Assembly (NCBI GenBank): GCA_947455805.1 | Contig: CANGSN010000088.1 | Span: 1-9,397 of the forward strand | Source of the DNA: Planctomycetota bacterium | GTDB lineage: Bacteria > Planctomycetota > UBA1135 > UBA2386 | Length of the DNA: 9,397 bases | Direction: 5' to 3' | In this document: positions 1-6,875 of the stretch, piece after piece | Position numbering within the stretch: position 1 is the first letter of the stretch | Layout: each line of letters begins with the position of its first letter | Program-made: the position numbers and the translations under genes | Notes under the pieces: model-generated | Database searches by the model: none | What the model saw: only the letters and a program-made list of their open reading frames with translations | Told to the model about the DNA's origin: nothing

Positions 1-1463
1 CCGTCACCCACCGCGGCCTCGTCGCCTACTTCAGCAGCGGCCTCGGTGCTGCGTTCTTCCTGCTGCTGTGGTTTCTGTGGGCGCTGGTGGCGACGTCGCC
101 GCACACACGAACGCGCCGCGGCGGGCCGTTCGCGCTGGCGTTGCTCGGCGCGTTGTGTGCGATGGCGCGGCCGGAAGGCCAGCTGATCGCCGCGGCGACG
201 TTGGCGCTGCTCGCCGCGTGGCGCCTCGGCGGGGCCTTGCGCACCGGCCCGTGGCTCGCCGCCTCGGTGGCGCTGCTGCTGCCGGTCATGGCGCACGCGG
301 TCTGGCACCGCCTCTACTACGGCGACTGGCTGCCGAACACCTACTACGCGAAGCGCTCGCCGCTGCGGCCCGACAGCGGGTGGCGCTACGCGGCGTCGTA
401 CGCGTTCGAGTTCGGCGTCGGCGTGTGGCTGCCGGTGGCGCTGCTGTGGCTGGTGCGTCGCAGCCAGCACGTCGGCGCCCTGCTGCGATGTCCGCACGCG
501 CTCGGCTGGGCCGCGGTCACCGGCACGCTGCTGGTGCACTTCACCTACTACACGCTCGTCATCGGCGGCGACCTGTTCGAGTACCGCGTCTACGCGCAGC
601 TGTTCCCGTTCCTGCTGCTGGCGATGGCAGCGATGCTGGCGCAGCTCGGCTGCGGCCCGCGCGGCGTGCGGCGCGGCGTCCTGCTGTTCGTCGTCGCGGG
701 GCTGCCGATCGGCTGGTGGAAGTACGCGTGCCTCGACGGCCCGATCGCACCGTCGGCCCCGGCGTGGCTGCGGCCGCTGGTGCAGCCGTACGACGACTGG
801 CAGGACTGGCTGCGGCATCGCACGACCGGCATGCGCAACCACGAGATGCGCACCAACCTCGCGGTGTTCGAACAGGCGGCGCCGAACCGCGCGCGCGGTT
901 CGCAGATCCCGCGCGACGGCAATCCCGTGCTGTGGGGCGAAGCGGTCGGCGTCGTCGGCTGGGTGCTGCCGCACGTCGCCATCGTCGACGCGTTCGGCCT
1001 CAGCGACCGCGTCATCGCGCACACCGAGCCGCCGAGCCGCGACGAACGGCTGGCCCAGCGTGCTGCGAACTGGCGCAGCCTGCACGCGCTGTTCGACCAG
1101 GACCATGACGGCTTCGTCGCCGCCAGCGAACTGGTGCCGCTGGCCGCCGCCCTGGCGCCGGCGAGTGCGGGCGATCCGGCCGCGATGCAAGCGCAGGCGC
1201 AGCGCATGCTCGCCGACTACGACCACGACCACGACGGCCGGATCGCGCTGGCCGAGCTGCTGGCGCAACCGAGCGTGCACGGCGACCCGAAGCTGGCGCA
1301 CGACCGCTTCCCGCCGCCGGGCTACCGCGAGGGATTGCGCGACAACGTCACCGTGCACCAGGGCCAGGTGTTCGTCACCCCGCGCCCGGTGCCGCTGACC
1401 GACGACGACATCCGCGCCCACGAGGCGAAGTTTTGGGCCGCCGTGCAAGCCGCCGGCCCATGA
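1..1463 (+). CDS. GT-C-type membrane glycosyltransferase-like protein (AftB/ZomB-like) with two EF-hands, 5'-partial
   Basis: The frame is open from base 3 to the TGA at 1461-1463 (486 visible residues), so the true start lies left of the window; the GTG at 87 is internal. Hydrophobic segments fill roughly 1-720. Landmarks are RPEG (168-179), YYGDWLPNTYYAK (315-353), GGDLFEYR (564-587) and VDAFGLSD (984-1007). From memory, these match the polytopic family related to arabinofuranosyltransferase AftB/ZomB, which uses polyprenyl-linked sugars at the outer face of the membrane. The exact donor and acceptor cannot be read here. After the last membrane segment comes a soluble tail with two canonical 12-residue EF-hand loops, DQDHDGFVAASE (1095-1130) and DHDHDGRIALAE (1221-1256), each with Asp at 1, 3 and 5, Gly at 6 and Glu at 12. 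The following LAHDRFPPPGY (1293-1325) looks like a continuation of the glycosyltransferase tail, so the EF-hands seem inserted. The family call is moderate; the EF-hands are clear. Confidence 0.72.
   Translation, partial: VTHRGLVAYFSSGLGAAFFLLLWFLWALVATSPHTRTRRGGPFALALLGALCAMARPEGQLIAAATLALLAAWRLGGALRTGPWLAASVALLLPVMAHAVWHRLYYGDWLPNTYYAKRSPLRPDSGWRYAASYAFEFGVGVWLPVALLWLVRRSQHVGALLRCPHALGWAAVTGTLLVHFTYYTLVIGGDLFEYRVYAQLFPFLLLAMAAMLAQLGCGPRGVRRGVLLFVVAGLPIGWWKYACLDGPIAPSAPAWLRPLVQPYDDWQDWLRHRTTGMRNHEMRTNLAVFEQAAPNRARGSQIPRDGNPVLWGEAVGVVGWVLPHVAIVDAFGLSDRVIAHTEPPSRDERLAQRAANWRSLHALFDQDHDGFVAASELVPLAAALAPASAGDPAAMQAQAQRMLADYDHDHDGRIALAELLAQPSVHGDPKLAHDRFPPPGYREGLRDNVTVHQGQVFVTPRPVPLTDDDIRAHEAKFWAAVQAAGP
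1095..1256 (+). other. EF-hand pair (calcium-binding loops) within the glycosyltransferase-like CDS
   Basis: Two 12-residue loops, at 1095-1130 and 1221-1256, fit the EF-hand pattern D-x-D-x-D-G-x-[IV]-x-x-x-E. Each is flanked by predicted helices (SLHALF before the first, AQRMLADY before the second). Their spacing of 42 codons from loop start to loop start is typical of a paired EF-hand domain. Calcium binding is inferred from the intact ligand positions. Confidence 0.85.
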
Positions 1464-1545
1464 CGGCCAAACCGCTCCTCGCGTTCCGTCGGCGACCGAC
1501 ACGAACCTGACGGCCGTCCCACCCCTCCGACGTTTGCTCCCACAC
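1464..1545. other. Short intergenic spacer
   Basis: This 82-bp gap lies between the glycosyltransferase-like gene and the secreted-protein gene. It has a weak 5-bp hairpin (GTCGG 1488-1492 with CCGAC 1496-1500) and a direct repeat TGACGGCC (1461-1468 and 1509-1516). I see no T-run, no clear promoter boxes and no Shine-Dalgarno sequence before the ATG at 1546. Confidence 0.4.
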
Positions 1546-3114
1546 ATGCGCCTCGCTCCTGCCTTCGCCGCCGCCCTCGCGGCCCTGTCCATGTCCGCCC
1601 TCGCCCAGGATCCGCTGGTCAAGCAAGCGCTGCAGCGCATCGAGAAGGTCGAACAAGCCGAAGCCAAGGCGACCGCCGGCGACACCCGCACCTTGCAGGC
1701 GCTGCTCGTCGACCTCGACTGGGCGCAGAAGCGGCTGAACGCCGTCGTCAAGCCGGACACAGCACACGGCGACGCCAACAAGCGGCTGGCGGCGATCCGC
1801 GCCAAGGTCGAAGCGAAGAAGAACGCGCCAGCACCAGCTCCCGCCCCTGCTTCGGGAGCCACGCCGCCGGCCCCCGCTGCGGGCGGCGCCAAGCCCGCGA
1901 CGCCGGCGACCAACCTGCCGTACGACGAGCTCGCCCTGCAGCAGCTGAGCAAGGAGATCGCCGCGGCGACGCGCAACTTCGACCTCGTGCCGGCCAACCT
2001 GTGGACCGACCCGAGCCGCCGCAGGGCGATGGAGCGCGACCTGCAGGAGCTGACGAAGCGCATCGGCCAGTTCCCGTTCGCGGTCGCCGACGTGCAGACG
2101 GTGCGCGAGACGCTGCTGGCACTGCAGGCGAAGTACGACGCCGCAGCCGGCAAGGTCGCCGGCGACGAAGCGGCGGCGGCCGACGTCGGCAAGAAGGTCG
2201 AGGAGCTGCTGCGCACGAAGTACCAGCCGGCGAACCTACCGGCCGAGCCGGAGCAGCCGTACGAGCCGGACTCGATGCGCGCGTTCCTGCTGGCCATGCA
2301 GCAGCTGCGCGACGTCGAGCTGCCGACCGACGTCGCGTTCGCGCAGCAGGCGATGCAGAACACCGCCGTCGACCGCCAGCGCGCCGAGACGCTGCGGCAC
2401 ACGGTGACCGTGGACTGGCCGCGGCGCATCGCCGAGCGGCAGCAGCAGGTCGCCGCGCGCGTGCAGATGGGCGTCGCCGACGCGGTGCGCCACGCCGACT
2501 GGCTGCTGGCGACCGACGTCAAGGACAAGGACCAGATCACCAACCGGGTGCTCGGCCGCGGCGCGTTCGACCAGCAAATGGGCATGCTGCGGCGCGAAGC
2601 GACGGCGGTGCAGAGTGCGGCCGTGCACGACGAGCTGGCCGACCCGTCGCTGCCGCGGCCGAGCGTCGCCGAACGGCAGGCGCAGGCGGCGAAGGTGCAG
2701 AAGGCGATCGCGCACCTGCAGGCGCTGGCGGTGGCGATGCTCGACACGGTGCGCATGCCGGCTGCGGCCTCGACCGATGCGGATCTGCTGCGCATCGCCG
2801 AGGCGACGCTGAAGACGCCCGACTACAAGGTCGGCGCATGGCAACGGCTCGTGATCAACGCGCCGCTGGTGCGCCGCGAACGCCACGAAGGCACGCTCGC
2901 GCGCGGCACCGTGCGCAGCACGATCACCGTGCACCACTACGTCTTCGACGAGTTCCAGGTGGCGACGGCGGAGACGGTCGGGGACGAGACCTGGATCTTC
3001 TACAACACGCTGAAGCGCTACCAGTCGGGCGACGCGACGACGCCGATCGGCCGCTGGATCCTGAGCCAGCGCTTCGAGTCGACGCGCATCCTGCCGGAGA
3101 ACGTCGGCAAGTAG
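1546..3114 (+). CDS. Exported protein of unknown function with Ala/Pro linker and helical middle
   Basis: I do not recognise this 522-residue protein. The ATG at 1546 is preferred over an in-frame TTG at 1534 because it opens a clean signal peptide: MRLAP, a hydrophobic Ala/Leu core, and an ALA|QD signal peptidase I site after residue 20. There is no lipobox and the whole protein lacks cysteine. Residues 21-93 are charged and probably helical. Residues 94-122 form an Ala/Pro-rich flexible linker. Residues 124-425 are Gln/Ala/Arg-rich and probably alpha-helical, possibly coiled coil. Residues 430-522 look more beta-rich and aromatic, with VHHYVFDEFQVATAE and WIFYNTLKRY, and may be a small folded domain. 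The product is likely periplasmic or surface-associated. The gene stands 82 bp after the upstream gene with no visible ribosome site, and it converges on pheT. Any function would be a guess. Confidence 0.85.
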   Translation: MRLAPAFAAALAALSMSALAQDPLVKQALQRIEKVEQAEAKATAGDTRTLQALLVDLDWAQKRLNAVVKPDTAHGDANKRLAAIRAKVEAKKNAPAPAPAPASGATPPAPAAGGAKPATPATNLPYDELALQQLSKEIAAATRNFDLVPANLWTDPSRRRAMERDLQELTKRIGQFPFAVADVQTVRETLLALQAKYDAAAGKVAGDEAAAADVGKKVEELLRTKYQPANLPAEPEQPYEPDSMRAFLLAMQQLRDVELPTDVAFAQQAMQNTAVDRQRAETLRHTVTVDWPRRIAERQQQVAARVQMGVADAVRHADWLLATDVKDKDQITNRVLGRGAFDQQMGMLRREATAVQSAAVHDELADPSLPRPSVAERQAQAAKVQKAIAHLQALAVAMLDTVRMPAAASTDADLLRIAEATLKTPDYKVGAWQRLVINAPLVRRERHEGTLARGTVRSTITVHHYVFDEFQVATAETVGDETWIFYNTLKRYQSGDATTPIGRWILSQRFESTRILPENVGK

Positions 3115-3146
3115 CGCGCGGGCCCGGATGCGAGCGCGCGGCCGGT

Positions 3147-3180
3147 CAGAGGCTGAGAGAGAATCCTCTCGAAGCCTCTG
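3147..3180. terminator. Hairpin 1 in convergent spacer, possible bidirectional terminator
   Basis: CAGAGGCT (3147-3154) pairs perfectly with AGCCTCTG (3173-3180). Inside it, GAGAG (3155-3159) pairs with CTCTC (3166-3170). This gives 13 base pairs with a 2-nt bulge (3171-3172) and a 6-nt loop. It begins 32 bp after the stop of the secreted-protein gene. No T-run follows on either strand, so it is not a classical intrinsic terminator, but its placement between convergent genes suits a transcript end. Confidence 0.5.
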
Positions 3181-3181
3181 C

Positions 3182-3201
3182 GCGGCTGCGAATGCAGCCG
3201 C
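3182..3201. terminator. Hairpin 2 in convergent spacer
   Basis: GCGGCTGC (3182-3189) and GCAGCCGC (3194-3201) form a perfect 8-bp stem with a GAAT loop, directly after hairpin 1. There is no T-run. It is a possible part of a bidirectional termination or RNA 3'-end-protecting structure. Confidence 0.45.
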
Positions 3202-3214
3202 CAAACATGATTCC

Positions 3215-3248
3215 GAGAGCCCGTAGCATGATTTTCTCTCGGGCTCTC
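3215..3248. terminator. Hairpin 3 overlapping the pheT stop codon
   Basis: GAGAGCCCG (3215-3223) and CGGGCTCTC (3240-3248) form a perfect 9-bp inverted repeat around a 16-nt loop. The right arm includes the end of pheT, whose TGA occupies 3247-3249 on the minus strand. In the pheT direction it is the first structure after the stop. A CATGATT direct repeat (3206-3212, 3227-3233) lies beside and within it. The A/T-rich loop makes this patch less GC-rich than the rest of the window. Confidence 0.45.
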
Positions 3249-5682
3249 AGCCGCGCAGTTCGGCGCCGATCTGCACCGCGTTCTCGCGCACCTTGGCGAG
3301 GAACTTGCCCTCGTCTTCGTCGGTCAGCGTGCGGTCGTCGGCGCCGAGCGTCACCGTCAGGTTCAGGCTCTTCTTGCCGGCCGGCAGCCGCTCGCCGCGG
3401 TAGACCTCGAACAGCTGCACGTCCTTCACCAGCTTGCGGCCGGTGGTGCGCAGGAACTCGACGACCTGTGCTACCTGCGTCGCTTCGTCGACCAAGAGCG
3501 CCACGTCGACCGGCAGCTGCGGGAACGTCGGCAGCGGCTGGTAGCGCGCGACCGAGCGGCCGTTCGCCAGCAGCGCACGCACGTCGAGGCACGCGATCGC
3601 CGTCGTCACCGGCAGCTGCAACGCGCGGGCGACGCCCGGGTGCAGGTGCGCCACATAGCCGACCGGCGAGCCGTCGCAATCGATCGCGACCGCGCGCGTC
3701 GGGTGCACCCACGGCTGGTCCTTGCCGTGCCACACGCGCGCCATCACCGCCGGACGACCGACGCGTTCGAGCAGCGACGCCATCGCTTCGCGCAGTTCGA
3801 GGAACGGGTGCGCGCCGTCGCGCCGCGACCAGACGAACGCCAGCTCGCGCACTTCGTGCGGCAGCTTGTGCTCGTCGCGCATCTCGGCGTGGTAGCCCTT
3901 GCCGTGCTCGCAGAGCTTCACTTCGGCGTGCGCGCGCAGGTTCTGGCCGACGCTGCCGAGCAGGCTCGGCAGCACGTGGCGGCGGATGCGCGTCTGCTCG
4001 GGCGCCACCGGGTTCTGCACCTGCACGTAGGCGTGCTCGAAGGCACCCACCGCTTGCAGCAGCGCGTCCGGCGTGAAGCTGTAGTTGTAGACCTCGCTGG
4101 CACCGAGCTCGAGGCACGCGACCTCGACCAGGCGGCGGCCGAGGAACAGCTCCTCGTTGCGCACCGGCGGCGCCTGCACCCCCTGCAGCGGCCGCTCCGG
4201 GATGTTGTCGTAGCGGAACATGCGCCCGACCTCCTCGATGAGGTCGTCTTCGATGGCGATGTCCTTGGTGGCGCGGAAGCTCGGCACCACGCAGTCGAAG
4301 CCGGCGGCGGTCACGGTGACGTCGAACGCCAGCGAACGCAGGATCGCCGCGACCTTGTCGTCCTCGAGGCGCACGCCGAGCTTCTGCAGCAGGCGTGCGC
4401 GGCGCAGCGAGATCGTCTTCGGCGCGTAGTGGAAGCCGAGCGGATCGACCAGCGGTCCAGCCGGCTTCGCCGTCGGGCAGTACTGCTGCAGCAGGCGCAC
4501 GAAGTGGTGCACCGCATGCTCGGCGTTGGCCGGGTCCTGCGCCTTCTCGAAGCGCGCGCTGGCGTCGGTGCGCAGGCCGAGGCGCATCGACGTGCGGCGG
4601 ATCGTCGACGCGTGGAAGTTCGCCGACTCGAGGAACAGCTGCGTGGTGTCGGCAGCGACCATCGTGCCGGCCCCGCCCATGACGCCGGCCAGCGCCTCCG
4701 GCTTGTCGCCGGCGCAGACCAGCAGGTCCTGGTCGGTCAACTTGCGGACCTGGCCGTCGAGCGTCGTGATCGTCTCGTTCGCCTTCGCCTTGCGCACCCG
4801 GATCGGGCCCTTGCCGACGTGGCGCAGGTCGAACGCGTGCATCGGCTGGCCGAGGTCGAGCATCACGTAGTTGGTCAGGTCGACCGGCAGCGAGATCGCG
4901 CGCTGGCCGACGGCCGCCAGCTGCCAACGCAGCGCGTGCGGCGACGGACCGCTCTGCACGCCGTCGAGCACGAGGCCGCAGTAGCGCGGGCAGCCCTGCT
5001 TGTCGTCGACCTGCACGTCGACCTTGATGCCGGGGTTGCTGCCAGCGGCCGGCGGGAACGCAACCTTCGCCGGCAGCGGCTGCAGCGGACGGCCGTAGAT
5101 CGCCGCCAGTTCGCGCGCGAAGCCGTAGTGCCCCCACAGGTCCGGCCGGTGGTTCACCGACTTGTTGTCGATCTCGAACACCCAGTCCTGCACCGGCAGC
5201 ACGTCGACGAAGCGCGCCCCGATCGGCGCCGCGTTCGGACCATCCGCCGGCAGCACGAGGATGCCGTCGTGCTCTTCCGACAGCCCCAGCTCGGACTCGG
5301 AGCAGATCATGCCCTGCGACTCGACGCCGCGGATCTTGCCGACCTTGATCTTGAGCGCGCCCTTGCCGCCGCTCGCCGGCAAGGTGTCGCCCGGCTTGAT
5401 GACGACGACGCGCTGGCCGGCGGCGACGTTGGGCGCGCCGCAGACGATCTGCACGACGCCGCCGGCGCTGCCGAGGTCGACTTCGCAGACCGACAGCTTG
5501 TCGGCGTCGGGGTGCTTCTCGCGCTTCCTGACGTGGCCGACGACGAGCGGCTCGAGGCCATCGCCGAAGCGGATCAGGCCGTCGATCTCGGCCGTGCTCA
5601 TCGTCAGGTCGGCGAGGATCTGCCGCGGCTCGATGCCGGTCAGGTCGACGTGGCGGGACAACCAACGCAGCGAGATCTTCAT
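3247..5682 (-). CDS. pheT: Phenylalanyl-tRNA synthetase beta subunit
   Basis: This 811-residue protein is the beta chain of the alpha2beta2 synthetase that charges tRNA-Phe in the cytosol; the beta chain provides tRNA binding and editing. The start ATG at 5682 gives the family N-terminus MKISLRWLSRHVDL and is preceded by GGAGGTG four bases upstream. A longer open frame to 5880 is only overlap with pheS. Domains in order: an EMAP-like tRNA-binding region (about 41-155, with KHPDADKLSVCEVD at 56-69); the B3/B4 editing region, with NHRPDLWGHYGFARELAA (177-194), DLGQPMHAFDL (276-286) and GVMGG (334-338); the B5 region, with RTSMRLGLRTDASARFEK (363-380) and the acidic TKDIAIEDDLIEEVGR (472-487); and a C-terminal FDX-ACB anticodon-binding domain (about 715-811). 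Length is close to the usual ~795. It overlaps pheS by ATGA, so translation is probably coupled. Confidence 0.98.
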   Translation of the reverse strand: MKISLRWLSRHVDLTGIEPRQILADLTMSTAEIDGLIRFGDGLEPLVVGHVRKREKHPDADKLSVCEVDLGSAGGVVQIVCGAPNVAAGQRVVVIKPGDTLPASGGKGALKIKVGKIRGVESQGMICSESELGLSEEHDGILVLPADGPNAAPIGARFVDVLPVQDWVFEIDNKSVNHRPDLWGHYGFARELAAIYGRPLQPLPAKVAFPPAAGSNPGIKVDVQVDDKQGCPRYCGLVLDGVQSGPSPHALRWQLAAVGQRAISLPVDLTNYVMLDLGQPMHAFDLRHVGKGPIRVRKAKANETITTLDGQVRKLTDQDLLVCAGDKPEALAGVMGGAGTMVAADTTQLFLESANFHASTIRRTSMRLGLRTDASARFEKAQDPANAEHAVHHFVRLLQQYCPTAKPAGPLVDPLGFHYAPKTISLRRARLLQKLGVRLEDDKVAAILRSLAFDVTVTAAGFDCVVPSFRATKDIAIEDDLIEEVGRMFRYDNIPERPLQGVQAPPVRNEELFLGRRLVEVACLELGASEVYNYSFTPDALLQAVGAFEHAYVQVQNPVAPEQTRIRRHVLPSLLGSVGQNLRAHAEVKLCEHGKGYHAEMRDEHKLPHEVRELAFVWSRRDGAHPFLELREAMASLLERVGRPAVMARVWHGKDQPWVHPTRAVAIDCDGSPVGYVAHLHPGVARALQLPVTTAIACLDVRALLANGRSVARYQPLPTFPQLPVDVALLVDEATQVAQVVEFLRTTGRKLVKDVQLFEVYRGERLPAGKKSLNLTVTLGADDRTLTDEDEGKFLAKVRENAVQIGAELRG

Positions 5683-6737
5683 CGCGACACCTCCGGGAAC
5701 TGCTGCAGGAAGCGCAGGTCGCCGCCGGTGAACTGGCGGATGTCGTCGATGCCGTAGCGCAGCATGACGACGCGCTGCAGGCCCATGCCGAATGCGAAGC
5801 CGGTGTACTCCTCGGGGTCGAGGCCGCCCTTCTGCAGCACGTTCGGGTGCACCATGCCGCACGGCAGGATCTCGATCCAACCCGACTGCTTGCAGACCGA
5901 GCAGCCCTTGCCCGAGCAGAACGGGCAGTTGACGTCGAGCTCGAAGCCCGGCTCGACGAACGGGAAGAAGCCCGGCCGCAGCCGCACCTGCACGTCGCGC
6001 TCGAGGATCACGCGCAGGCAGGTCTTCATCGTGTGGATCAGGTTGGCGACGCTGATGCCGTGCTCGCCGTGCGCGCGATCCACGACCAGACCTTCCATCT
6101 GGTAGAAGGTGTGTTCGTGCGTCTTGTCGACGGTCTCGCTGCGGAACACGCGGCCCGGAACGATGACCTTCAGCGGCGGCTGGAAGCCCTGCTTGACCGC
6201 GCGCTGCAGCGTGCGCACCTGCACCGGCGACGTGTGCGTGCGCAGCAGGTTCTTGTCCGTCAGCCAGAACGTGTCCTGGCTCTCGCGCGCCGGGTGGTCG
6301 CCCGGGATGTTCAGCGCGTCGAAGTTGAAGTACTCGGACTCGACCTCGGGGCCGTCCTCCCAGCGGAAGCCGAGGCTGGTGAACAGGTCGACGAGCTCGT
6401 TCTGCACGACGGTGATCGGGTGCAGCACGCCGCGCTTTGGCCTAGCACCGGTCTCGGTCGGATCGAAGCCGCCGGCAGCGAGCTCCTGCTGCATCGCCTG
6501 CTGCGCGAAGGTCTCGCGCTTCTGCGCCAGCGCCTGCTCGACCTCCTGCTTCAGCAGGTTCGCGGCCTTGCCGAACGCCGGCCGCTGCTCCTTCGGCAGC
6601 GACGTCACCGAGCGCACGAGCTCGACGACTTCGCCCTTCGGGCCGAACAAGCGCGCTTCGACCGCGGTGAGGGCCGCGGCATCGGCGGCGGCGGCGATCG
6701 CCGCGAGCCAACCATCTCGTTGTGCAGCAGTGTCCAT
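5679..6737 (-). CDS. pheS: Phenylalanyl-tRNA synthetase alpha subunit
   Basis: This 352-residue catalytic chain activates phenylalanine and transfers it to tRNA-Phe. Residues about 8-85 are the N-terminal coiled-coil arm that contacts tRNA; the class II core follows. Motif 1 lies around 106-124. RTHTSPVQ (166-173) holds the substrate-contacting HTS. Motif 2 covers VPGRVFRSETVDKTHEH (193-209), followed by FYQMEG (211-216), whose Gln and Glu contact phenylalanine. Motif 3 is GFAFGMGLQRVVMLRYGIDD (313-332). Four cysteines, 271, 274, 279 and 282 (CPFC and CSVC), form a likely zinc knuckle seen in part of the PheS family. The ATG at 6737 fits the family N-terminus; an in-frame ATG at 6866 would add 43 non-homologous residues. 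There is no clear Shine-Dalgarno sequence before 6737, but a hairpin ends 8 bases upstream. The stop overlaps the pheT start. Confidence 0.98.
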   Translation of the reverse strand: MDTAAQRDGWLAAIAAAADAAALTAVEARLFGPKGEVVELVRSVTSLPKEQRPAFGKAANLLKQEVEQALAQKRETFAQQAMQQELAAGGFDPTETGARPKRGVLHPITVVQNELVDLFTSLGFRWEDGPEVESEYFNFDALNIPGDHPARESQDTFWLTDKNLLRTHTSPVQVRTLQRAVKQGFQPPLKVIVPGRVFRSETVDKTHEHTFYQMEGLVVDRAHGEHGISVANLIHTMKTCLRVILERDVQVRLRPGFFPFVEPGFELDVNCPFCSGKGCSVCKQSGWIEILPCGMVHPNVLQKGGLDPEEYTGFAFGMGLQRVVMLRYGIDDIRQFTGGDLRFLQQFPEVSR

Positions 6738-6745
6738 CGATAGGG

Positions 6746-6764
6746 CGCTGGCGCAGGGCCAGCG
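6746..6764 (-). promoter_or_regulatory. Hairpin B immediately upstream of pheS start
   Basis: A perfect 7-bp stem, CGCTGGC and GCCAGCG, closes a 5-nt loop; on the minus strand it ends 8 nt before the pheS ATG. It occupies the place where a ribosome site would be expected, so it could modulate initiation or be part of an attenuator. There is no T-run. Its 3' arm, extended to 6744, can also pair with hairpin A's 5' arm. Confidence 0.4.
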
Positions 6765-6809
6765 GGAAGTGATTGCAGACGTGTTGGAAGTGCGGTCCGT
6801 ACAGCACGG

Positions 6810-6832
6810 CGGCGCTGGACCTGCCAGCGCCG
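6810..6832 (-). promoter_or_regulatory. Hairpin A in the pheS leader
   Basis: CGGCGCTGG and CCAGCGCCG form a perfect 9-bp stem with a 5-nt loop in the rplT-pheS gap. It nearly duplicates hairpin B: the minus-strand GGCGCTGGC of this element is perfectly complementary to GCCAGCGCC at 6744-6752. Two exclusive folds are therefore possible. Function is inferred only. Confidence 0.4.
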
Positions 6833-6845
6833 TCAGAGCAAACGA

Positions 6846-6859
6846 CGGGGTCGACCCCG
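6846..6859. repeat. 14-bp perfect palindrome
   Basis: CGGGGTCGACCCCG is self-complementary over 14 bases with no loop, which suits a protein-binding dyad or the core of a REP-type element better than an RNA hairpin. On the minus strand it is followed by GTTTGCTCTGAC, a string I associate from memory with REP-like repeats of RAYT transposases. A second, shorter palindrome, GATCGCGATC, lies at 6869-6878. Confidence 0.4.
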
Positions 6860-6875
6860 GTTCCATCAGATCGCG

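Noticed and set aside
1837..1859. 7-bp inverted repeat GCTCCCG/CGGGAGC within the secreted-protein gene
   Set aside because: It lies in the codons of the Ala/Pro linker and follows from that repetitive composition.
2001..4076. 691-codon plus-strand frame crossing the convergent spacer
   Set aside because: It overlaps the secreted-protein gene out of frame and pheT antisense, and its composition is Arg/Ala-rich noise.
3146..5665. 839-codon open frame on the minus strand, out of frame with pheT
   Set aside because: It is a low-complexity Arg/Ala/Pro translation in a shifted frame of pheT, with no ribosome site or recognisable domain.
3640..5757. 705-codon open frame on the plus strand, antisense to pheT
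   Set aside because: It is a product of high GC and few stop codons opposite a conserved gene. The translation is Arg/Ala/Asp-rich with no domains, and pheT fully explains the stretch.
6705..6807. Possible Phe leader peptide before pheS (GTG at 6807, MLYGPHFQHVCNHFPLAL...)
   Set aside because: It has only two separated Phe codons, no ribosome site and no stop before pheS, unlike the Phe-rich short leaders of known pheST attenuators.
6738..6866. Possible 43-residue N-terminal extension of PheS from the ATG at 6866
   Set aside because: The extension crosses the palindrome and both hairpins, has no family similarity, and the ATG at 6737 gives the normal PheS N-terminus.
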